DNA of 64,000 nucleotides from Mogibacterium sp. Lineage in GTDB: Bacteria; Bacillota; Clostridia; Peptostreptococcales; Anaerovoracaceae. The stretch spans positions 1 through 64,000 of the forward strand of contig DUVP01000010.1 of the NCBI GenBank assembly GCA_012840975.1, in the 5' to 3' direction. Positions within the stretch are counted from its first letter, which is position 1; each line of letters opens with the position of its first letter. Below, in pieces: positions 55,928 to 64,000 of the stretch. The position numbers were made by a program, and so were the translations under genes. Below the pieces are notes generated by a model. It did not search any database and had not been told where the DNA came from. It saw only the letters and a list, made by a program, of their open reading frames with translations.

Positions 55928-58780
55928 ATGGGAAAAAAGGTAAGTGAGCTTTTAAAAGAACTGGGCATTACATTAAAGGAACTCAAGGAATATGCGAGTA
56001 AAATGGACATTGATATTAAATCAAAGGAGACTACTCTCGATGATTCCGATGTTTCCAGAATAATAAGCACAGTAAATCTTATGAAGGGGACTGCAACGGA
56101 CGATAAACCGGAAGGAGCCAGACCCGCGATTAAGGCTGTGCCGGTTTTAAATATAGAAACTCCCAAGGCAAAGCCACCTGTAGGGATTCCTATAAAGGTT
56201 GTTTTGCCGCCTAATGATGCCGCTCCGGCAGAAGAAATTGAAGATAAACCGGAGATGGCGGAAACAGTGAAGGTTGTTGAAACTGAAGAAACTCAGGAAG
56301 AATCTGTTCCAATGAAAGAAGAGATTCCGCTTTCAGACAAACCGGAAGAAAAAGTTTTATCAAATGAAAAAGAGGTTCAGGAGATTGCTACTGAGAAAGA
56401 AAGTCTTGAAAAGCTTCATGAAACTAAAGAAATGCAAAAATCAGGAGCTCCAAAAGAAGAAAAAAAGATTCCTGAAAAAAAGAAAGAGGATGTCAGACAA
56501 AAAGAGACAGACGGAGAAGCCTATGTAAATGCACCGAATAAACCTATGAGGTTTAAGAAAATTTCCGATGCTGCAACAGAAAGAAAAAAAGCTGAGGAAA
56601 AGAAAAAAAGAGAACAGGAGAAAAAAGTTCAGCCCGGAAATAAAGACGCTGAAAAGAAAGTATCAAGAGAGAGAAAGAAAGATAATGTAAGGGATACAAA
56701 AAAACCAACTGTTGATTCGGATAGCAGAGAAAGAAGAACTCCAAGAGATAAAGCAAGCGATGAAAAAAGACCATTCCAGAGAAGGCAAAAAGATACATCG
56801 GCACAGGCACCGCAGACAACAGGAGGAAAACCTTCTAAACGTAAGAGCAAAAAGTTTTTCGATAATGAAAGGCAATCAAAGTTTGATAAATTCGAAGACT
56901 CTCCAAGGCCGCGCAGAAATGTAACGGAAGCTATTTATGATGAGAGAGCTTTAGAAAAAAAAGAACGAAACAAGAGGAAATACAAGACTAAAGTCGTTGA
57001 GGAACCGACTGTTGAGGAATTGCTGCCTGAAGGAACAATCGCGGTAACAGTTCCTATCACTGTAGCCGGTCTTAGTGAGCAGGCTGAAATCAGCGTTTCA
57101 CAAATCATCATGGCAATGATGCAAATGGGGGTAATGGTTACAATTAATCAGACACTTGACAAAGATACTGTGGAAATGCTTGCTGAAGATCTCGGATTAC
57201 AGATTGTTGTAACAGAAGAAGAACCTGAAATCGAAGAAATCGGAATTGAAACCAGAGAAGATTGCGAAAGCGAACTGGAACCGCGTCCGCCTATTATAAC
57301 TGTAATGGGACACGTTGACCACGGTAAGACATCTCTCCTTGACGCAATAAGAAATACAAAGGTAACTGCAGGTGAGTCAGGAGGTATAACTCAGCATATA
57401 GGAGCATCGGAGATTGAAATAAACGACAAAAAAATTGTATTTCTCGATACTCCCGGTCACGAAGCTTTTACTACGATGCGAGCAAGAGGAGCACAGGTAA
57501 CTGATATCGCTGTCCTCGTGGTTGCAGCTGACGACGGTGTAATGCCGCAGACAAAAGAGTCTATAAGCCACGCTAAGGCAGCCGGCGTTCCTATTATCGT
57601 TGCAATAAATAAAATGGATAAACCTACAGCCAATCCGGACAGAGTAAAGCAGGAACTTTCTGAAAACGGAGTTCTTGTTGAAGAGTGGGGTGGAGATGTG
57701 ATTTCCGTACCGGTGTCTGCAAAAAAAGGAGAAGGAATAACAGATCTTCTTGAAATGATACTTTTACAGGCTGAAGTTCTTGAGCTTAGAGCAAATCCGA
57801 ACAGACTTGCTCTGGGAACGGTTGTAGAAGCTCGTCTCGACAAGTCGAAAGGGCCTGTTGCAACCTTGCTTGTCAGTAACGGAACACTAAAAACAGGTCA
57901 GAGCGTTGTTGCAGGAACTACATCGGGCAAAATCAGGGTGATGACTGATTTCAAGGGCAAACCTATCAGAAAAGCAGGACCTTCAACACCTGTTGAGATT
58001 CTCGGACTTTCAGATGTTCCTGCTGCCGGCGACGAGTTTAATGCAGTTAGAGATGATAAAACAGCAAGAGAAATAGCTGCTAATCGTCAGGAGAAGTTAA
58101 GAGAGGATGTTATGGCGAAAAATGCCAGCATGACTCTTGATAAGCTCTTTGCACAGATACAGGAAGGAGAGTCAAAAGAACTTAATCTTATAATAAAGGG
58201 AGACGTTCAGGGTTCTGTCGGTGCAATTATCACTTCACTTGAAAAACTCGAAACAGATGAGGTTAAGATAAAAGTAATACACTCGGGTGTCGGAACAATA
58301 AACGAATCCGACATAATGCTTGCGGAGACTTCAAATGCAATAATCATCGGATTTAACGTAAGACCTACGACAGCAGTTACTAATCAGGCTGCAGAAGTAG
58401 ATGTAGAAATCAGACTTTATAGAGTTATTTACGATATCATAGATGATATTCAGGCTGCTATGAAGGGAATGCTTGAGCCTGAATACAGGGAAGAAATTCT
58501 TGGCAAAGCGACAGTAAGAGAGACTTTTAAAGTACCAAATCTCGGTATTGTTGCAGGTTGCTATATCACAGAAGGTCTTGTTAAGCGTAATGCACAAATC
58601 AGGTTGGTAAGAGACGGTATTGTAATACATGAAGGAGTTATTTCCTCTCTCAAGAGATTTAAGGATGATGCCAGAGAAGTGGCTCAAGGCTATGAGTGCG
58701 GACTTGGCATCGAGAAATACAATGATATTAAACCTGATGATGTTATAGAGTGCTTTAATATGGTTGAGATAGAAAGATAA
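55928..58780 (+). CDS. infB: Translation initiation factor IF-2
   Basis: A 950-residue GTPase that brings fMet-tRNA to the 30S. The N-terminal IF2N subdomain ([19 protein letters not shown]) is followed by a long Lys/Glu/Pro-rich linker (about 60-350). Next come a second IF2N, the G domain with [12 protein letters not shown] near 462, [13 protein letters not shown], and C-terminal domains II-IV. ATG 55928 with AAGGAGG upstream is the start. Confidence 0.96.
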   Translation: MGKKVSELLKELGITLKELKEYASKMDIDIKSKETTLDDSDVSRIISTVNLMKGTATDDKPEGARPAIKAVPVLNIETPKAKPPVGIPIKVVLPPNDAAPAEEIEDKPEMAETVKVVETEETQEESVPMKEEIPLSDKPEEKVLSNEKEVQEIATEKESLEKLHETKEMQKSGAPKEEKKIPEKKKEDVRQKETDGEAYVNAPNKPMRFKKISDAATERKKAEEKKKREQEKKVQPGNKDAEKKVSRERKKDNVRDTKKPTVDSDSRERRTPRDKASDEKRPFQRRQKDTSAQAPQTTGGKPSKRKSKKFFDNERQSKFDKFEDSPRPRRNVTEAIYDERALEKKERNKRKYKTKVVEEPTVEELLPEGTIAVTVPITVAGLSEQAEISVSQIIMAMMQMGVMVTINQTLDKDTVEMLAEDLGLQIVVTEEEPEIEEIGIETREDCESELEPRPPIITVMGHVDHGKTSLLDAIRNTKVTAGESGGITQHIGASEIEINDKKIVFLDTPGHEAFTTMRARGAQVTDIAVLVVAADDGVMPQTKESISHAKAAGVPIIVAINKMDKPTANPDRVKQELSENGVLVEEWGGDVISVPVSAKKGEGITDLLEMILLQAEVLELRANPNRLALGTVVEARLDKSKGPVATLLVSNGTLKTGQSVVAGTTSGKIRVMTDFKGKPIRKAGPSTPVEILGLSDVPAAGDEFNAVRDDKTAREIAANRQEKLREDVMAKNASMTLDKLFAQIQEGESKELNLIIKGDVQGSVGAIITSLEKLETDEVKIKVIHSGVGTINESDIMLAETSNAIIIGFNVRPTTAVTNQAAEVDVEIRLYRVIYDIIDDIQAAMKGMLEPEYREEILGKATVRETFKVPNLGIVAGCYITEGLVKRNAQIRLVRDGIVIHEGVISSLKRFKDDAREVAQGYECGLGIEKYNDIKPDDVIECFNMVEIER

Positions 58781-58784
58781 AGAA

Positions 58785-59174
58785 ATGGGAAAATACAGAA
58801 CGGGCAGGCTTAGTGAAGAAATCAAGAAAAGCATCAGCAATTTTCTTGTGACAGAGGCAAAAGACCCAAGATTATCTTCGAGGATAATCAGTATCAGCGG
58901 TGTAGATGTAACAAGAGATATAAGCTATGCTACTGTTTATGTATCACCGTTATGTCTGGCGGAAGAGGACATTGAATCGGTATACAAAGAAGTGCTTGAA
59001 GGTCTTAATAAAGCAAAAGGTTTTATCAGGACGAGGATTGCCGGAGATATTAAGGTCAGGCACATGCCGGAGCTTATATTTAAGATCGATTCTTCAGCTG
59101 AATATGGCAGACATATCGATTCAATTTTAGAAACTCTGATTATAAAACACGAAGAGGATAAAATTGATGGGTGA
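58785..59174 (+). CDS. rbfA: 30S ribosome-binding factor A
   Basis: A 129-residue KH-like protein for 16S 5'-end maturation. Signature RLSEEIKKSISNFL, VTRDISYATVYVS and RHMPELIFKIDSS. It lies four bases after infB and overlaps nrnA. Confidence 0.94.
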   Translation: MGKYRTGRLSEEIKKSISNFLVTEAKDPRLSSRIISISGVDVTRDISYATVYVSPLCLAEEDIESVYKEVLEGLNKAKGFIRTRIAGDIKVRHMPELIFKIDSSAEYGRHIDSILETLIIKHEEDKIDG

Positions 59175-60147
59175 TTCTCTTAGAAATATAGCGAATACAA
59201 TCAAAGATTTAGACTCCATCCTTATATTCCCGCATATTAATATGGATGGAGACTCTTTGGGTGCATCAACAGCACTTTGTCTTGCCTTAAGATCTATCGG
59301 CAAGAAGTCATATGTTATGTTAGATGAAGAAATACCGGAAAATCTTGATTTCCTTGAATGTGGATGTTCTATATACGATGTGGATTCTTATGACAGATTT
59401 GATCTTTCGCTCCAGATTGATTCTTCCGGAATGAATAGAATCCTTGGACGTGAGGCCGCATGGGAGAAAGGTAAAATCAAAGGATGTATCGACCATCACC
59501 CGACCGTGAAACAGGATGTTTACTATGATTTCTATCTGACTGAGCCCGAAACGGCAGCGACCGGCGAAATAATATACAGGCTGATTAAGTATCTCGGAGC
59601 AGAAATAACACTCGATATAGCAAATTGTATTTTTGCTGCTATAGTTACCGATACAGGGAATTTTCAGTATTCAAATACTACGAGACAAACTCACGAGATA
59701 ACAGCCGAATTGTACGATATAAAGGACTTTAACGCTAAGATTGTCAGTGCTTTGATATATGAGAGACGCTCTAAGGATTCGATTATGATGGAAGGAGAAG
59801 TGCTTTCGAATCTTGAGTTTTTTTCTGAGGGAAAAGTAGCAATCGGTACTTTAACTCAGGATATTCTCACTAAATACGGATGCATGATGAATGAATCGGA
59901 AGGCATTGTTCAAAGAATAATGACCATAGAAGGAGTAGAGGTAGGCTGCTTGATCAAGGAAGATGATTCTAATCTGGTGAGGGTAAGCTTAAGGGCAAAA
60001 CATAAGGCAAATGTGGCTGTTGTTGCAACAAAATTTGGTGGCGGCGGTCATTTAAGAGCAGCAGGCTGTACGATGTATATTTCGCCTCAAGAAGCAAAAA
60101 AACACCTCATTCCCGAACTTATACAGGCAGCAGAGACATATGTTTAA
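59167..60147 (+). CDS. nrnA: DHH-family nanoRNase/pAp phosphatase NrnA
   Basis: A 326-residue DHH/DHHA1 phosphoesterase that degrades short RNAs and 3'-phosphoadenosine 5'-phosphate. Metal motifs: HINMDGDSLGAS, DHHP near 110, VTDTGNF; DHHA1 motif GGGGHLRAAG at the end. ATG 59167 is preferred over the TTG at 59164 just before it. Overlaps rbfA by eight bases. Confidence 0.93.
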   Translation: MGDSLRNIANTIKDLDSILIFPHINMDGDSLGASTALCLALRSIGKKSYVMLDEEIPENLDFLECGCSIYDVDSYDRFDLSLQIDSSGMNRILGREAAWEKGKIKGCIDHHPTVKQDVYYDFYLTEPETAATGEIIYRLIKYLGAEITLDIANCIFAAIVTDTGNFQYSNTTRQTHEITAELYDIKDFNAKIVSALIYERRSKDSIMMEGEVLSNLEFFSEGKVAIGTLTQDILTKYGCMMNESEGIVQRIMTIEGVEVGCLIKEDDSNLVRVSLRAKHKANVAVVATKFGGGGHLRAAGCTMYISPQEAKKHLIPELIQAAETYV

Positions 60148-61036
60148 AGACGGAGTAATTAATATAAACAAACCTCAAGGATGGACATCTCAGGATGTTT
60201 GTGCAAAATTGAGAAACAGGCTAAAAATAAAAAAAATCGGTCATACAGGTACGCTTGATCCAATGGCAACAGGCGTACTTCCTGTGTGTATAGGAAAAGC
60301 GACCAGGATAATTGAATATTATGACAGAGATTTAAAGTCATACCGCTCCTCTATGCAGCTGGGAGTAGTTACAGATACACTTGATATTACAGGTGAAATT
60401 CTTGAAAGAAAAAACTTCAATAATATTACGGAAGATTCGATATTTGAGGCATTCACATCTTATCAAGGTTTAATAGATCAGGTTCCTCCGAAATATTCTG
60501 CACTGAAGATAGATGGCAAAAGAGCTTACGAACTTGCAAGAGAGGGTAAGGATATAAAACTTCAATCCAGGAAGGTTTTTATAGCGTCAAATGATATTAA
60601 CAATATTGATCTCAAAAATGGTATTGTGGATTTTACAGTTTTATGCAGTAGAGGGACGTATATAAGAACGATTTGTGATGACATAGGAAAAAAACTCGGC
60701 TGTGGCGCCTCTATGAAATCATTGATAAGGACAAGGTCCGGATGTTTTTCTATTGAGAACTCTACAGATATTATTAAAATTGTAAAAATGACAGATGAAG
60801 AAATCAGTAAGAAGATTATTCCTATGGATAATACTCTTTTGAATCTTGGCAGGATAATACTTGACGATAACAGATGTATTGCTTTTAAAAATGGACACTC
60901 CACATCGCGATATTCATTCAAGATAGTCGAAGATTCAAGATTTGATTCATTTTACAGAGTATACTCCGGCGGTATGTTCAGAGGAATCGGAGAAATCAGA
61001 GAAGGGGAAATATATCCGGTTAAGGTTATAAAGTAA
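60140..61036 (+). CDS. truB: tRNA pseudouridine(55) synthase
   Basis: A 298-residue enzyme that isomerises U55 in tRNA. Motifs: NINKPQGWTSQDV, catalytic Asp in GHTGTLDPMATGVLP near 40, QVPPKYSALKIDGKRAYELAR and CSRGTYIRT. The C-terminal PUA-like domain is present. Overlaps nrnA by eight bases and ribF by one. Confidence 0.95.
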   Translation: MFKDGVININKPQGWTSQDVCAKLRNRLKIKKIGHTGTLDPMATGVLPVCIGKATRIIEYYDRDLKSYRSSMQLGVVTDTLDITGEILERKNFNNITEDSIFEAFTSYQGLIDQVPPKYSALKIDGKRAYELAREGKDIKLQSRKVFIASNDINNIDLKNGIVDFTVLCSRGTYIRTICDDIGKKLGCGASMKSLIRTRSGCFSIENSTDIIKIVKMTDEEISKKIIPMDNTLLNLGRIILDDNRCIAFKNGHSTSRYSFKIVEDSRFDSFYRVYSGGMFRGIGEIREGEIYPVKVIK

Positions 61037-61977
61037 TGGAAATTTTCACATCACTTAACGACATCAGAATAAATAATAAGACAGCTGTAGCCCTTGGTAC
61101 TTTTGATGGAATACATCTAGGGCATAAAGTTATTCTCGAGGAAGCTTTACACGCGGCCGGAGAGGATGATTTAAAGACACTTTGTTTCACTTTTTCCAAT
61201 CACCCGTTCAATTTTATAATGGATAGGGATGAAAACGATCCTCATGCAATAAAATATATTGCCTCAAATGAAGAGAAAACAATGATATTGAAAAAAATGG
61301 GGTTTGATTATCTTGTCAATATACCGTTCGATGAGAACATGATGAAGATGCGTGCAAAAGCATTCTTTCGTGACGTTTTAATAAATATCCTCAATGCTTC
61401 ATTTATATCTGTCGGATTTAACTATACATATGGGGCAAGAGCGGAAGGTCGTGCTGAGGATCTTATAGAGGAGGGGAATCGGGAAGGTATCAGGGTTATG
61501 GTTCACGACGCTGTCTGTGTTGACGGAGATGTAGTGAGCTCTACACTTGTCAGAAAAATGATATTGAAAGGCGAATTAGACAGAGTAGGTGATTATTTAG
61601 GCAGGAACTATTCCTTCAGAGGTACTGTAGAACATGGAAAAAAGATAGGATCGGGAATAGGCTTTCCGACTATAAATATAATAGCTCCAAGGAATAAAGT
61701 TCTTCCGCCGAACGGTGTGTATTTCAGCTCAATTGAATTAGAAGGACGGGTGTATAAGTCTATTTCAAATATTGGAGTTAAACCTACGGTTGGGTCTGCT
61801 GATAAGACGATTGAGACATACATTTTTGATTTTAATGATGAAACATATGGTAAAGAAGTAATTGTGAGTTTTGAAAAGTTTCTCAGAGAAGAGATTTTTT
61901 TTGAAAACAAAATTAAACTTCACAATCAAATAGAAAAAGATTGCGAGTCCGCATTAAAATACCACAACAAAATATAG
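61036..61977 (+). CDS. ribF: Bifunctional riboflavin kinase / FAD synthetase
   Basis: A 313-residue enzyme that makes FMN then FAD. N-terminal adenylyltransferase motifs: LGTFDGIHLGHK and VGFNYTYGARAEG, with SSTLVRKMI. C-terminal kinase domain: GTVEHGKKIGSGIGFPTINI, NGVYFSSIEL and ISNIGVKPTVG. Last gene of the rimP operon. The rpsO promoter overlaps its stop codon. Confidence 0.95.
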   Translation: MEIFTSLNDIRINNKTAVALGTFDGIHLGHKVILEEALHAAGEDDLKTLCFTFSNHPFNFIMDRDENDPHAIKYIASNEEKTMILKKMGFDYLVNIPFDENMMKMRAKAFFRDVLINILNASFISVGFNYTYGARAEGRAEDLIEEGNREGIRVMVHDAVCVDGDVVSSTLVRKMILKGELDRVGDYLGRNYSFRGTVEHGKKIGSGIGFPTINIIAPRNKVLPPNGVYFSSIELEGRVYKSISNIGVKPTVGSADKTIETYIFDFNDETYGKEVIVSFEKFLREEIFFENKIKLHNQIEKDCESALKYHNKI

Positions 61978-62003
61978 ACAAACAGATGTATTCGTGTTAA
62001 TAT
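61975..62003 (+). promoter_or_regulatory. Promoter of rpsO
   Basis: TAGACA, 17 bases, TAATAT. The -35 begins at the ribF stop. The same TAGACA -35 is seen before ruvC. Confidence 0.6.
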
Positions 62004-62009
62004 AACCGA

Positions 62010-62090
62010 GACATAACACAATATACCTATGCAGCAGTGATTTGCTTCTCCGGCGGTTACGCAGCTTAGGTGAACGAATTAGAAGGAGAT
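62010..62090 (+). promoter_or_regulatory. rpsO leader, possible S15 autoregulatory RNA
   Basis: The leader of about 85 bases can fold by ACCTA (62025) with TAGGT (62067), enclosing a small GCG-GTTA-CGC hairpin near 62053-62062, and ends at AGAAGGAG. S15 controls its own mRNA in other bacteria through such structures; the exact fold here is not established. Confidence 0.4.
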
Positions 62091-62096
62091 TTTTTT

Positions 62097-62363
62097 ATGC
62101 TTACTAAAGAGAAAAAACAGGAAATTATCAAAGAATATGCCAGAACAGAGGGAGATACAGGCTCCCCTGAAGTCCAGGTTGCAATTCTTACTTACAGGAT
62201 TAACCACCTAAATGAACATCTTAAGGTTAATCAGAAAGACTTCCATTCAAGAAGAGGATTGCTTAAGATGGTCGGTCAGAGAAGAAACCTTCTCAAATAC
62301 CTCAGAGAAACCGATATTGAAAGATACAGAGAGCTTATATCGCGTTTGGGACTGAGGAAATAA
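62097..62363 (+). CDS. rpsO: Ribosomal protein uS15
   Basis: An 88-residue 30S protein that binds the central domain of 16S rRNA. Signature [17 protein letters not shown] and [15 protein letters not shown]-type core. ATG 62097 follows AGAAGGAG; an upstream GTG in frame at 62070 would add nine non-family residues. Confidence 0.96.
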   Translation: MLTKEKKQEIIKEYARTEGDTGSPEVQVAILTYRINHLNEHLKVNQKDFHSRRGLLKMVGQRRNLLKYLRETDIERYRELISRLGLRK

Positions 62364-62374
62364 TCATGACACGA

Positions 62375-62403
62375 AAAGCGGGAGCGATATATACTCCCGC
62401 TTT
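62375..62403 (+). terminator. Hairpin between rpsO and pnp
   Basis: AAAGCGGGAG / CTCCCGCTTT, a 10-bp stem with nine-base loop and only a short T run. It may be a partial terminator or the RNase III processing site usual between rpsO and pnp. Confidence 0.65.
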
Positions 62404-62463
62404 ACTTGTATAAATAGTTAAACCCATTGATAAATATAAATTAGCAGGAAGGAGTTGTTAATT

Positions 62464-64000
62464 ATGGGTCATTTTGAAGATTACAGAACTTTTAAGACAG
62501 CAGTAGGGGGGAGACTTTTACAGCTGGAAATCGGAAGAGTTTGCGAACAGGCAAACGGTGCTGTTACTGTCAGATATGGTGATACCGTTGTAAATTGCAC
62601 AGTATGTTCAAGCAAAGAACCTAAACAGGATGTTGATTTTTTTCCGCTTACTTGCAGTTATGAAGAGAAAATGTATGCAGTAGGAAAAATTCCGGGTGGA
62701 TATTTAAGGAGAGAAGGCCGTCCGACTGATAATGCCACACTAATATCAAGGCTTATCGACAGACCGTTAAGGCCTCTTTTTCCTAAAGGATACAGAAATG
62801 ATGTTGTTGTTGTTGCAACGGCTATGTCGGTTGATCATGACTGTCAGCCTGAGTTTGCATCTCTGGTCGGAACTTCTGCAGCAATTGCGATTTCGGATAT
62901 TCCATGGGAAGGACCGACGGCAGGAGTAATTGTAGGTCTTGTTGATGGTGAATATGTTATTAACCCGACATCAGATCAAAGAGAAAAATCGCAAATGCAT
63001 CTTACAGTTTGCGGTACAGAAGATGCAATTATGATGGTTGAAGCCGGAGCAAATGAAGTTACTGAAAAGCAGATGCTGGAAGCCATATTGTTCGGTCATG
63101 AAGAAATCAAGAACATCTGTAGATTTATAAAAGAAATTATTGCAGAGCTTGGCAAAGAAAAGACAGAATATCAGTCTTTCGAAGCGTCTGAAGAAATTGA
63201 TTCTGCAGTAAGAGAGTACGCAACCATAAAGATGACGGAAGCAATGCAGATAATTGATTCAACCGAAAGATTAGAAAAGATAGAGGAGATCCTTACAGAA
63301 ACAAAAGAATATTTTGCTGAAGAATTCGAAGAGAATATGGCTGAAGTTGATGAGGTTTTATACAATCTCAAGAAAGAGAAAATCAGAGAGAAAATTCTTG
63401 ATGAAGGCATTCGTCCGGATAACAGAAATCCGCAGGAAATCAGACCTCTTTGGAGTGAGACGGGATATTTACCGAGAGCACACGGTTCCGGTCTTTTCAA
63501 AAGAGGTCAGACACAAGTTCTGTCTGTGACTACATTGGCACCGTCAAGTGAAGCTCAGTATCTCGATGGTATTGATCCGGATCTCACAAGAAAAAGATAT
63601 ATGCATCATTATAATTTTCCGGGATATTGTACAGGAGAGGCAAAGCCGAACAGATCTCCCGGTAGGAGAGAAATCGGTCACGGAGCTTTGGCAGAAAGAG
63701 CTTTGCTTCCTGTCATTCCTAGTGAAGAAGAATTTCCTTATGCAATAAGAGTTGTTTCGGAAGTTCTCTCATCTAACGGATCATCTTCAATGGCATCGGC
63801 ATGCGGATCATGTCTTGCCCTTATGGATGCGGGTGTTCCGATTAAAAAACCTGTATCGGGAATCGCAATGGGACTTATTGAAGGGTTTAATGAAGACGGA
63901 TCAAGCAGATTTGCCATTTTGTCCGACATACAGGGTCTGGAGGACTTCCTGGGAGATATGGACTTTAAGGTGACCAGTACACCTGACGGAATAACCGCTC
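62464..64000 (+). CDS. pnp: Polyribonucleotide nucleotidyltransferase (partial, runs off the window)
   Basis: The first 512 codons of PNPase, the phosphorolytic 3'-5' exoribonuclease. First RNase PH domain: RTFKTAVGGRLLQLEIGRV, GKIPGGYLRREGRP, LISRLIDRPLRPLFPKGY. A helical linker (about 210-300) is followed by the second RNase PH domain: LPRAHGSGLFKRGQTQVL, RSPGRREIGHGALAERAL and SSNGSSSMASACGSCLALMDAG, which carries the catalytic core. The KH and S1 domains lie beyond the window end. AAGGAG precedes ATG 62464. Confidence 0.96.
   Translation, partial: MGHFEDYRTFKTAVGGRLLQLEIGRVCEQANGAVTVRYGDTVVNCTVCSSKEPKQDVDFFPLTCSYEEKMYAVGKIPGGYLRREGRPTDNATLISRLIDRPLRPLFPKGYRNDVVVVATAMSVDHDCQPEFASLVGTSAAIAISDIPWEGPTAGVIVGLVDGEYVINPTSDQREKSQMHLTVCGTEDAIMMVEAGANEVTEKQMLEAILFGHEEIKNICRFIKEIIAELGKEKTEYQSFEASEEIDSAVREYATIKMTEAMQIIDSTERLEKIEEILTETKEYFAEEFEENMAEVDEVLYNLKKEKIREKILDEGIRPDNRNPQEIRPLWSETGYLPRAHGSGLFKRGQTQVLSVTTLAPSSEAQYLDGIDPDLTRKRYMHHYNFPGYCTGEAKPNRSPGRREIGHGALAERALLPVIPSEEEFPYAIRVVSEVLSSNGSSSMASACGSCLALMDAGVPIKKPVSGIAMGLIEGFNEDGSSRFAILSDIQGLEDFLGDMDFKVTSTPDGITA

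Overview
The window looks like chromosome of a low-GC Gram-positive anaerobe of the class Clostridia. The evidence is A+T-rich DNA, Firmicutes gene orders (prpC-prkC-rsgA-rpe, ruvCAB-queA-tgt, rimP-nusA-ylxR-infB-rbfA-nrnA-truB-ribF-rpsO-pnp), stand-alone PduL and QueH, and a one-copy AsnA. I cannot name the species. A family such as Anaerovoracaceae (Eubacteriales Family XIII) would fit but is not proven.

Layout. 1-625: six tRNA genes (Ser, Ser, Trp, Pro, Met, Phe) closed by a terminator. 640-8950: a broken XRE regulator, a large secreted SH3b/glucosaminidase, PduL, a radical SAM protein, QueH, AsnA and PriA. 8960-19920: a long co-directional run (def, fmt, metallopeptidase, rsmB, prpC, prkC, rsgA, rpe, comEC, holA) for protein maturation, cell-wall-sensing phosphorylation, ribosome maturation and DNA metabolism. 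19917-22013: recN and argR on the minus strand. 22175-28584: ruvCAB, queA, a GNAT gene, tgt and an RlmD/RumA-type rRNA methyltransferase. queH, queA and tgt together cover the last steps of queuosine tRNA modification.

28585-37913 is an accessory island with a defence character. It holds gene debris, an FRG-domain gene broken by two in-frame stops, a 1570-residue sacsin-like GHKL ATPase with a C-terminal DUF3883 PD-(D/E)xK-like domain, an AbiEi/AbiEii toxin-antitoxin pair and a DEDDh exonuclease. A frameshifted second copy of the rlmD tail lies inside the island at 35307-35389, and beside it is a 12-bp-period repeat that looks like the linker of a lost ATP-binding regulator. I consider the FRG plus GHKL/DUF3883 pair the best candidate for an undescribed system here, although its FRG half is damaged in this genome.

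37943-49426 is further accessory DNA: GNAT, a lipoprotein with two cystatin-like repeats, a SWIM protein with a broken TPR partner, and a five-gene transporter operon (two half-ABC proteins plus ECF S, T and A components). The operon sits behind a promoter with a DtxR-like palindrome, a layout that recalls siderophore import loci. An alpha/beta hydrolase and an XRE regulator follow. 49576-53860 holds a membrane-anchored hydrolase and a three-gene metabolic set (IlvD/Edd dehydratase, 4-OT-like tautomerase, ornithine cyclodeaminase-like reductase).

54024-64000 is the core translation/RNA operon from rimP to rpsO, followed by pnp, which runs off the end of the window.
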